DNA from: Halicephalobus mephisto
Taxonomy: Eukaryota; Nematoda; Chromadorea; Rhabditida; Panagrolaimidae
Assembly (NCBI GenBank): GCA_009193035.1
Contig: SWDT01000095.1
Coordinates: 62,001 to 126,000 of the forward strand
Direction of reading: 5' to 3'
DNA: 64,000 nt
How positions within the stretch are numbered: position 1 is the first letter of the stretch; each line of letters begins with the position of its first letter. Positions 50,581 to 60,546 of this stretch are shown one piece after another. The translations under genes were made by a program, and so were the position numbers. A model generated the notes under the pieces. The model saw only the letters and a program-made list of their open reading frames with translations. It was not told where the DNA came from and did not search any database.

Positions 50581-52292
50581 AAAAATCGATGAATAAATAA
50601 CAATTGTCGTATTATGAAAATTGAAAATAAGTAATTTTCTGAAATTAATTTGGAACTAATGTTTGGGATTTTTTAGAAATTCGGAATTTTCGAAAATGTT
50701 TGTGTTGTAATTTGGTGTACGACGAATAAAGAAAGATGTAATTGAGTTTTTACAGAACAAGTCAAAGTTTTCCATAGAAATATATTATTAAAAAACAACA
50801 CAACAATGTGGACCTCTTAGGATTACGGTAGCCGTGCTAAGACCACCTACATGAGGTTCCTTCAAATCCCAACAGTTTGATTTTTACTTTTTATTGAATT
50901 CTGGAAAATTATAAAAATTCTACAAAGTTACAAAAGTCTCCAGAAGGCTGCAAAATAGTGTACTGAATTTTGGGAACTTTTGTCAAATTAAAAATTTTTT
51001 AAAAACTGAAAAATTCTACAATGTTAAAAATTTTCGAACTTTTCATTGAATTTTGAAAATTCTTGAAATTTGCAGAAAATTAAAGATTTATTTTTTTGCA
51101 AATTTTATAAAATTAAACATTTCCGTAATTTTCGAAGCTGTCATTCACAGGTCGAAGACGGAAATTTAAAATTTTTTGTTGAATTTTTAAAAACGATTTT
51201 TTTCGTCAAAAAAATTGGAAAAATTATAAAAATGAAATTTCTGGCTAAAAATAGAAAAATAGTAAATAAATTTCAAAATCATTAAGAATCCATTGATGAA
51301 AATCCAAAAAAAACGGAAAACAGAAAATTGTGAATTAAATTTCGTCGATTTTTTTTATTATATTTTAATTCAGAAGTCTAAAAGTACAGAATTATTTATT
51401 TTGGGATTTTTTAATTCAAAAAAAGGAGTAATTTATTTGACCTTTTTACACAAATACTGTTTTATTTTTTGATTCTTAAAAAGTACATTCAGGATCTACA
51501 GTCCAATTTTGTTGAAAATTTCTAAAATGAAATAATCCAAAAAATCCATAATAATTGGTTTTTAATTTTCGATTTTTTGACAAGTTTAAAAATTAATAAA
51601 ATATAATAAATATAAAAATAAACTCAATTGAAAAAAGAATTATTAAAAAAAGTTAAATTAAAATAAAAATTTAAAAATAATAAATTCGGTGAAAAATAAA
51701 TGAATTAATTTTTTTAACATTTTATATATGAAATTTTATATTTTTATATTTTTCTAAAAGAATATTTAAAATTAATCAAATGCTAAGAATAATAATATAT
51801 ATTAATTAAATTATAAAATATACAAAAATTTAATTTCAATAATCAAGTTAAAAAAAATTATTTTTTTTATAAAAATTCATTTTTGATAAAGTGAACATTT
51901 ATTGTAATTTATTATTTGTAACAATGGTATTCAATAATTTTGTTTCACATAAACCAGTAATCGTGGCAATATGAAATGAAAAAAAAGTTGTTGTCCAATT
52001 TGGGAAACAACAAAAGTTTTATATTTATAAATTTAAAAAAACGTAACTTTTGATTTTTTAACAATTGCGAAATGTGACACAATAATCACATTTTTTATGA
52101 CTATTTAATATTTGTGACGAAAATTAAAAAATAATAATTACGATTTGCATTTGTTACTGTACCAAAAGTTACGTTTTTTTTAGAAACTTTGCCCGTAAAT
52201 TTGTACAGTATGTGAACCGGTAATCTTGAGTCTGAGATGAATGGTTTTGGATACTTATGGGATTCGGATGGGATTTGGTAAGTTTGAAGTTT
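50581..52292. other. AT-rich spacer with a short MITE
   Basis: No gene is seen. 50800-50880 contains a GC-richer block (TGGACCTCTTAGGATTACGG) of unknown origin. From 51300 the sequence is over 75% A/T. A MITE with GTAACTTTTG ends lies at 52030-52185 (listed). Confidence 0.45.
52030..52185. mobile_element. Short MITE with AAAACGTAACTTTTG termini
   Basis: The left end AAAAAAACGTAACTTTTG (about 52034) and right end CCAAAAGTTACGTTTTTTTT (about 52161) are inverted repeats enclosing about 110 bases. The interior contains ATTTGTGACGAAAATT and CACATTTTTTATGACTATTTAATA, shared with the elements at 57.8-58.3 and 63.4-63.8 kb. Confidence 0.65.
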
Positions 52293-54859
52293 TTAGTTGA
52301 TGGAATTCTGAGGGACCATGGGGTGTCTTCTGGGGGAACTCCACACGTCATCATCGCTTTCGATATCCGTCGTGGAATCGTCTTTATCGAACGTGGGATA
52401 TCCGGGGAAACTTGGTCCTCGTTTCATCAACGGCCTTGAGCTCGGGGGTGTGAAAAAGACGCTTTTTCCGGAGAGATTGTCTTCAGAAAAGTGTTTTTTC
52501 GGACTCAACGTGCATTGTTCCAGTTGTCCTGTCAGATCCTTCACCGAATTTCCAGTTTTATTTTCGTTGTAGGACAATTTCTTTTCTACAGTATCGTGCA
52601 CAACTGGTTTCAGAAACTGCTGACTGGTACTTCTTTTTTTAATCGCAGCAAGATTAGGGGAATATTTTACGGGACAAATACCCCCCACAGGGGCTGGCAT
52701 TTGAGAAAGAGTGAACTTCCGTCGATTCGTGTTTTCGTCGTCAAATCCAATTTTCATCTGGTGGATTATGAAAGTAATAAGGATCTTCCAAGCCGTCATA
52801 GTTTCCCTTGACCTTTGACCCCCTTCCCATTCAATGGCCGTCTGGGTCATGCACTCAGCGAAGGTGATCCAATATTGGGACAGGAACCCCCGACCTTGCA
52901 GCATCACATGCTTCTTCCCCAGGGCCTGTAAAAATTAATTAAAAATAAGGATTTCCAAATTCCATTCTGAAAAAACTTTAGTCTGGAAACAATTTTTCAA
53001 TTTCCACAGTAATTCAAAAAATTAAAATTTCGGAAAAATTAACATGGAAACATAATTTTAAAAATTTTGTCCAGAATGTAGTTTAAATCCTAGTGCGAAA
53101 TTTAAAATTTTCGACAGTAATCAGAAAAGTTGGTTTTTAAAAACCTAAAAATCCCGACGCGAAAATTTTATTTTTAATTATTTTTGAATTATTTCTAAAT
53201 CCCGACGCGAAAATTTATTTAAAATAGTTTTTGAATTATTTCTAAATCCCAGCACGAAAATTTCATTTAAAATAATTTTTGAATTTTCTTCAAATCCCGA
53301 CGCGAAATTCGTAATTTTCACAACAATAAAAAACATTGGAAATCTTAACACGAAAACTTGATTTTAAAAATCTGTTTTAAATACTTTTTGGTCTCTGGAA
53401 ATTTTCATAAAATTTTTCAAACAAATTTTCCACAATATTGCTGACCTGAAAGTGCTGGACCAACTTCTCTGTGTAGTTCAGGTTCTTGACGACATAATCA
53501 AAGGTCCTATTGAACACCACGGCATGTTTCCTAAACCTCGGATCGTACCTTAATCTGCCTTGGGGGATTTTCTCCAATCCGAAAATCATCTTGATATCTG
53601 GCTGAGCTGTGAGTATAAGAAGAAACGTTTTTGTTCCAACATTGTCTGTCCCACTCTAAAGATAATTCACAACTTATCAGATTACTGTAGAAAATTAAAA
53701 ATTGATTTCATCGCTGAGGTCTATAAAACGGTCGATATCAAAGTAAAATTAAATTTTTGCAGAATAATTGAGTAGACTAGCCGGATATTCTGAGCAAACT
53801 GTAAATTTAATTCTGATTTCGAAGTTTTCAAAAAAGTAAAAATAAAAATACTAATATATCTGCCGAAATGTTGCGAGCAAACTGTGGATTTTAATTTTGG
53901 TGTTTTTTATCTGCTTAAACACTGCGAACAAACTAAATACATAATTTCGAAATTTTCAAAAAAGTAAAAATATTAATATTAATATATCTGCCGAAATGTT
54001 GCGAGCAAACTGCAGATATAATTTCGAAGTTTTTTTGAAAAAAGCAAAAATAAAAATACTAATATTTCTGCTTAAATATTCCGAACAAACTAAATACATA
54101 ATTTTGAAGTTTTCAAAAAAGTAAAAATATTAATATTAATATATCTGCCGAAATGTTGCGAGCAAACTGCAGATATAATTTCAAAGTTTTTAAAAAAGTA
54201 AAAATAAAAATACTAATATTTCTGCTTAAACATTGCAAACAAACTAAATACATAATTTCGAAGTTTTCAAAAAAGTAAAAATAAAAATTCCGCCTTATCT
54301 GCCATAATATTGCGAGCAAACTGCAGATTTCAATTTTGCCACCGACTCATCATTCGAAACATTGCAGATTTTTATTTTGATACTAACCGCTTTGCAGACC
54401 TCAGCACAAGACCAAAAATGGATCTCACTTTTCTGTTTTTTTTCCATGATTTTTCAATAAGATATTTCTGATTTCGCGTTAGGAGTTCACAAGTGTCAAA
54501 ACTGGCTAAGGAGAAGGAATTCAAAGAACCAAGTTGATCCGAACTCGATCTGGAGCTCATTTGGTCCGGTGGTTTCTGTTTTGTCACTTTACCGTTAACA
54601 CTGAAAATCAAAAATTTCAAAGTAAACAATTACAGTAGTTCACTTTTTATTCGTTGCAGATCCATTAAAACTGGAAGTACTGGCTTCAATTCCGTTTGTT
54701 GTGGGTTTTTGTTTTTGCACTTTTCGTTTCTTTTTCAATTCTAAAATTGCTAATTATTAATCACTGAGATTACGGTAGACGGCCGTTACTTTCCGGAGTT
54801 CCGACTCGGTACCTCTTTTCTGCCAGAGTCAGCCGGGGGGAACTTTGATGAGCTCCCAT
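52293..54859 (-). CDS. Extended globin with N-myristoylation signal
   Basis: Exons 54859-54790, 54740-54644, 54600-54388, 53653-53446 and 52925-52293 give 406 aa. The N-terminus MGAHQSS fits the N-myristoylation pattern MGxxxS. Residues 24-36 are LKKKRKVQKQK, an SV40-type basic motif. The globin fold spans about residues 95-270: A helix LLTRNQKYLIEKSW, CD corner QPDIKMIFG, E helix DPRFRKHAVVFNRTFDYVV (KHA fits a distal His) and F helix ALGKKHVMLQ (proximal His). A disordered Ser/Pro-rich tail of about 130 residues follows. Extended, lipid-linked globins are known in nematodes and tend to be neuronal sensors rather than oxygen carriers. Introns 3 and 4 are filled with minisatellites. Confidence 0.85.
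53150..53320. repeat. Tandem repeat in globin intron 4
   Basis: About four copies of a unit containing AAATCCCGACGCGAAAATTT and TTTTTGAATTATTTCT, spaced about 50 bases. The word CCCGACGCGAAA is notable for its GC content in an AT-rich intron. Confidence 0.8.
53780..54330. repeat. Minisatellite in globin intron 3
   Basis: The core CTGCCGAAATGTTGCGAGCAAACTG alternates with a diverged CTGCTTAAACATTGCGAACAAACTAAATAC version. Both are linked by AATTTCGAAGTTTTCAAAAAAGTAAAAATA spacers, a unit of about 125 bases. It fills most of intron 3. Confidence 0.88.
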
Positions 54860-54979
54860 TCTTCCTGCAAAAGTTAATACATTACAACTTGAAAGATAAA
54901 AAGTAGTTCGGTCAGATAATGTAGGTAAGATAAAGAGATTCATCAAAGAATCAGAGTCGATGGGATCATCATGAGAAAA

Positions 54980-55046
54980 TTCCGAACTTGTGCGTCTTGC
55001 GCTAGAGATGGAAATTTAGACCACTACACCACGCGCACTAAGAAGA
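54980..55046 (-). pseudogene. tRNA-like relic with intact A-box
   Basis: On the minus strand GTGCGCGTGGTGTAGTGGTCTAAA resembles the 5' part of a tRNA, with TGGTGTAGTGG matching the A-box TRGYNNARNNG. A B-box-like AGTTCGGAATT follows about 40 bases on. No full cloverleaf closes and the acceptor stem has no partner, so it is a tRNA pseudogene or SINE head. Confidence 0.4.
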
Positions 55047-55789
55047 CAGAAGGTCGGAAAATAGGCTATTATTTATGGATATGGTTTTAGATTTTACACA
55101 TAAAAAACCACAAATGAACAAAAATCCCAAATCCTAATGATGGAATCTAAAAACCCTGGAACAACAACAAGAGCTGCTTTTCGTCTTATTCGGAAAATAA
55201 AAGGAGACACATTTCCTCTGGGAATTTGACTGGCAACAAAGATGAGAATTATAAATAAGCTGGTTAAATTCCGGAATTTCCAGATTACACGAGGTGAAGT
55301 CAGTTTTTTTAAAACATAAAATTAATCAAAAGTAGTGGTCTCTAAACTCTGAGCCAGTTTTTTCAATTCGAAGAAAATGGATGACAGGAAACGGATAAAA
55401 CTGGTCCAGAAAGTTTTCAAAAACATAATTTATTCAACGAAAAAAGTTCAAAAAAATTGTAGTCGATTTTGGTTATTCTTGTTCGGACCAATTTTTACGA
55501 AAAATTTCAGCAATCTCGAAGCGAAAAATTAAAAGTTGTTTGAAAATTATTTTTTTATAAAAATCAAATTTTGGACTTTTCACACTTCTACGTTACACCT
55601 GCTTTTTTCAGAAAAGTCAGAAAATTGGTCATTTTCAAAGTTTTATTTCAAAGCTAAAGTCCTTTTACATCCACTTAATTGAAAATAAAATTTTCAATTA
55701 TTTTTTATGCTTAATCATTAAAGCTTATAATTAATTAAAATTGACTTTTTAAAAGTTTTTACCTGACAAAAATTGAATTTCAATAAAAC

Positions 55790-55990
55790 AGTCCTGAAAG
55801 GAATTTTTAAAAATCGGTCTTGAAAGGAATTTCTAAAAATTGGTCTTAAAACAAAATTTCTAAAAATCGGTCTTGAAAGGAATTTTTAAAAATTGGTCTT
55901 AAAACGAAATTTTTGAAAATTAGTCTTGAAACAAAATTTCTAAAAATCGGTCTTGAAAGGAATTTTTAAAAATCGGTCTTGAAACGAATA
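55790..55990. repeat. ~32-bp tandem repeat
   Basis: Six or more copies of AAAAATCGGTCTTGAAAGGAATTTCT alternate with the variant AAAATTGGTCTTAAAACAAAATTTCT. Confidence 0.88.
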
Positions 55991-56929
55991 AAAATCAAAA
56001 CTACTTCTGTTTTTATAAATTTCGATTATTTTTTGATATTTTTTATATTTTTCAATATCCGTCAAAAAATAAAAAACGAAAAGTACTTAAAATCTACTAA
56101 AAACAGAATAAATTTTAAAATAAAAATCTTTAACTTTTGTCTAGACACGAACAGTAATTTTTTCGTTTTCATTCTATTTTTGAACAAAATAAAAAAATTG
56201 AAAAACAGGCTTAAAAAGAAACAGAATTACTCACAGGAAATTAGAAAATGATTAAATTCCAAAAAATAATAAATTTATAATCATTAACATATTTAAAAAT
56301 AAAAAAATTAAATCTAATTAAAAATTAAAAATAATTTTACAAAAAACTTCAAAATTAATATTTCTAAAAATTAAAAATTTTTTTTTAAAATTTCTTAATT
56401 TTTTTAAAATTTTAAAATTTTATTTTTTTTTTTAAAATTTTTTTATTTTTTTTTAAATTTTATTTTTTTTTTAAATTTTTTTATTTTTTTTAAGCTGGCT
56501 AGATGGCCCTGTCACGAATCCATAAAATTCGAAATTAATCATGGATTTTTTCAGTAATAAGAACAACTAAGCCGAAACAGAAGCTCACGGCAAATGACGA
56601 ATGACAAACTTGGCAACGAAAAAGACAATTTCGTCAACAAGTATCTCAAGCTGCTGCCATTTGCTGCTTTTATAAAATTTCAATTTCAAGTAATTGACCA
56701 GATTTGGCTCTGAAGCGAAACACAATTGTCCAGAACCATTGGACTTTCAATGGTTCTGAAATTCAACTTTTTTTATTTTTTAAATTTATAAAATAAAAGT
56801 TCATCAAATGATGTGGGACTTTATGACATTACTGTAATGAAATTAAAAAATGAGTGACACTTGACCCGATGTAGAAATACGTGAAAATAGTTGCCACTTG
56901 GGACTGTGTGAAAAATAATCTTTTTTGAG

Positions 56930-57660
56930 AAAGTTTTGCTCGGTCCTGAAGGGAAATCACATGTAAAAGTTTGTTGATGTTTTTCCACTTAAGACCAGAA
57001 ATGATTTTGTTAAAGATTTATGATTTGATATTAAATGGAAATTTCACGCTAAATTATGTATTTTTCCATTTTAAAACTAAATAAAAAATAAATTTTTTTT
57101 GAGGAAGTTTTGCTCGGTCCTGAAGGGAAATCACATGTAAAAGTTTGTTGATGTTTTTCCACTTAAGACCAGAAATGATTTTATTAAAGATTTATGATTT
57201 GGTCTTGAGTGGAAATTTTTCACTAAATTATGTATTTTTCCATTTTAAAACTAAATAAAAAATAAATTTTTTTTGAGAAAGTTTTGCTTGGTCTTGGAAG
57301 AAAACTTTATGTAAAATTAAATAAATATTATTTTCATCCAAGACGAAAAAAGATTTTATTTAAAATTTATCATTTATTTTTAGATGAAAATTCTACACAA
57401 AATTATATTTTTTATTCAAAAATTTAAAAAATATAATTTTCGAAGAATCTTCGCCTAATCTAAAATCGAAATCGTACCGTATAATTTCCATTCGAGACAA
57501 AATGTAAAATTTTATTTTAAAAAAACTTTTACTTGGTCCTGAGGAGAAATCCTACGAAAACTGAAATTCGAATAATTTCTATTTAAGATTGCAGAAAGTA
57601 CATTTTCTGAGAAATTCTCACTTGGTCCCGAACAGAAACCTTATGTAGAATTACAAAGGG
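56930..57660. repeat. ~175-bp satellite-like tandem repeat
   Basis: GTTTTGCTCGGTCCTGAAGG recurs near 56933 and 57108, and a variant GTTTTGCTTGGTCTTGGAAG near 57281, a spacing of 174-175 bases. Copies 1 and 2 are nearly identical along their whole length. More diverged copies continue to about 57660 and again at 58760-59230, recognised by TTACTTGGTCCNNANTGGAAATCTTAT. Confidence 0.85.
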
Positions 57661-57779
57661 ATTATTTTCATCTAACAAGAGAAATCCATTTACTCGAAGT
57701 GGTTTTTTCAAATGAGTTTTATCTTTTTAAAGTTGTTGAAATCCGCATTCAGAATCTGTTGTCTGTTTTTTCTGAACAA

Positions 57780-58265
57780 AAAAAGTAATTTTTAATTCTA
57801 TAATAATAGTGAAAAATAAAAAAACTTATTTTCTAATTCTATAATAATAGTGAAAATAAAAAAAAGTAATTTTTAATTCTATAATAATAATGAAAAATCA
57901 AAAAAACGTGATTTTTAATTTTATAATAATAGTGAAAAATCAAAAAAACGTAATTTTTAATTCTATAATAATAGTGAAAAATTTAAAAACTTATTTTCTA
58001 ATTTTATAATAATAGTGAAAATAAAAAAAAAGTAATTTTTAATTTTATAATAATTGCAAAAAATAAAAAAACTTATTTTCTAATTTTATAATAATTGTAA
58101 AAAATCAAAAAAAAGTAATTTTTAATTCTATAATAATTGTAAAAAATCAAAAAATGTAAGACGTCACATTTTTCATAAATATTTGATTTTTGTGACGGAA
58201 GTTGTAACTTAATAGTCACTGTTTTTTGTTTATTACTTACTCAAAAGTTACATTTTTGTTCGAAG
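57780..58265. mobile_element. MITE-like element with internal AT-rich tandem repeats
   Basis: Seven or more copies of TTTTTAATTCTATAATAATAGTGAAAAAT, about 57 bases apart, lead into a block (AAAATGTAAGACGTCACATT ... TTACTCAAAAGTTACATTTTTG). This block is nearly identical to the right half of the element at 63422-63792. The left end is less clear. Confidence 0.7.
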
Positions 58266-59559
58266 CGAGATAATCTATGAAAACTACGAAATTTCAACAC
58301 TTTCAATTTTTATACATTTTTTGTTTATTTAAAAAAATCAATTAAATAATCGTAATAAGTTCAAAATTTACACTTAATTAAGAAAAAAAATCACTCAAAT
58401 TGTTACATTTAAGTTTAAAAAAGAAAGTATCAAAAAAGTGTTTAAAAATTAAAGATTTTTTTCACAAAAAAAACATAAATTTTAGTTCAGAAAAAAATGA
58501 AAATCACTATTAAGTTTTAATTTTCGTGTTAAATGTCGAATATTCAAGAAAAATACAACAATTGTGTCACATTTCGAAATTGTTAAAAACCAAAAGTTAC
58601 GTTTTTTGTATTACTTTTTTTCGAGTTGATGTAATTTTATCTTTTTTTAATTTCCGCTTAGTAAAAACAAACAAATTCTGAATATGTATTTCAAAAGCTT
58701 TAAAATCGTATACATGTAATTTCAAAAAGCCACTTTGAGTAAGTGTACTTCTCTTGTAAGACCACTGAAATGGTCTTTGGTGAAAGTTTTACCTGGTCCG
58801 GAGTTGAAATATTATACAGAATCATATATGCATAATTTCTACTTAAAATCATAAAGAAAGTGAATTTTATGAAGGTTTTTTATTTGGTTTTGATTAGAAA
58901 TCTTATAAAAATTATAGAGGGATTATTTCCACTCAGGACCACTAAAAATATTTTTTCGAAGATTTCTTACTTGATCTCAATTGGAAATCTTATAAAAATT
59001 TTATAAATATCGTATTTACTTGAAATAATTAAATAGATCTTTAAAATTTTCCCATCAGGTCCTGACTGGAAATCTGGTATTGCATTATTTTGATAGTATT
59101 CCCATTCAGGACCATTGGAAGTTTTTTGATTCTTTACTTGGTCCCTATTGGAAATCTTATTCAAAACTTCAAACATATCGTATTCATTCAAAATCACTGA
59201 AAATATTTTTATTGAGGAATTTTCCCTGATTTCAAATGACAGTCATCTTTTAATTTTACTTTTGAAAGAAAAACATGTTCCTTCTTGAGGACTCCGTTTT
59301 AATCACAGAATAAATAAAAACTGAAAAACATTGCTGATAACAGATCACATTATTTCGTTACAGTCACAGAGATCAATGATGAACTAGAATATGCAGGACA
59401 TAGCCGCTACCGTAACCAGATGGAGATAATTGACGTTTATGTGATGGATGTTATTTTTCTGATATTGTTTTTAACACATAATAGACATGGTTTGAGAGTA
59501 GTGATAAGCGTCAAAATGAGGAAGTGGAAATTCCCTACTCTTTGGTCTAAAATGTACCT

Positions 59560-60080
59560 ATGGTATCAATCACTATTCTAATAGTGCAAATTGCTCGGAT
59601 GATAATTGATTTGAACAATTTTTCCATTTTTTGAACACTAGTCTAATGATTTTTAATATCAATAGAAATTGCCAGAATAGTGACTGATTTGAACGATTTT
59701 CGGACACTATCCTGGCAATTTTCATTCCCAACAGAAATTATCTGGATAGTGATTGGTTTGAGCGATTTCTGCACCTTTTTGGACACTATCCTAGCAATTT
59801 GCGTTCTCAATAGAAATTGTCAGAATAGTGATTGGTTTGAGTTATTTTTAGACACTATCCTTGCAACTTCCACTACTGCTGTAAACCGTTAAGATAGTGA
59901 CTGATTTGAGTTATTTTTAGACACTATTCTGGCAACTTCCACTATCAATATAGATCATCAAAGTAGTGATTGAAAAACTACTTAGAAACTATGGATAGTG
60001 TCTAGGAATGCTTCCTTGAAATTGGTGTTGTTCAACTTCCAATCGCCGTTCGTTTGTTCTGAAGATAGTGACTGATATGA
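59560..60080. repeat. Hairpin repeat array 4
   Basis: About ten alternating motifs CACTATCC and GGATAGTG with spacers CAATTTNCATTCNCAATAGAAATTGNC, which form nearly perfect hairpins of about 50 bases. Same family as arrays 1-3 and 5. Confidence 0.85.
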
Positions 60081-60546
60081 AAACAAAATTGTTGATTTCT
60101 GATTTTTGATATTTGCTGTATTAATATCAATCAAACCGATAAATATTCATATTGATTGAGAATCGTTTTATTCACTTTTGAGAAAGTAAAAAATTTTATA
60201 GGATTTTTATTTCTATTAATTTCATAGGACTAAAAACAAGGAAGTAATTTTTCAGTTGGTTTCTGTTATCAGAGGATTTCATAGTTTGTGATGAAAACTC
60301 GGCTACCATCACGACCTCTGTGTCTTCGCGTCCTTTCCCCAATGTGCTCTCGAATCTGTTATCTTTAGTTGTCACAACTTCGATAGTTGATCAAATGGCT
60401 CGTTTTCTTTGATATAATATGCTTCCGCGTATATTTTTTTAAATATTTAAGTCACTTTATATATTGTTTGCCACTAACTATTACCTCAGTTTTTATTAAA
60501 AAATAAAGATTCATATATGAATTTTCAGATTCATGTCTCTAGAACC

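Larger units (their letters stand above)
54860..60546. other. 5.7-kb repeat-rich spacer, no supported protein gene
   Basis: It holds a tRNA-like relic (54980), a 32-bp repeat (55790), low-complexity T/A (56370-56500), a ~175-bp satellite (56930-57660 with decayed copies to 59230), an AT repeat with a MITE (57780-58265), and hairpin array 4 (59560-60080). The last 200 bases include a TTTTCAG acceptor at 60521-60527, which precedes the esterase start by 19 nt. No conserved gene was recognised in any frame. Confidence 0.55.
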
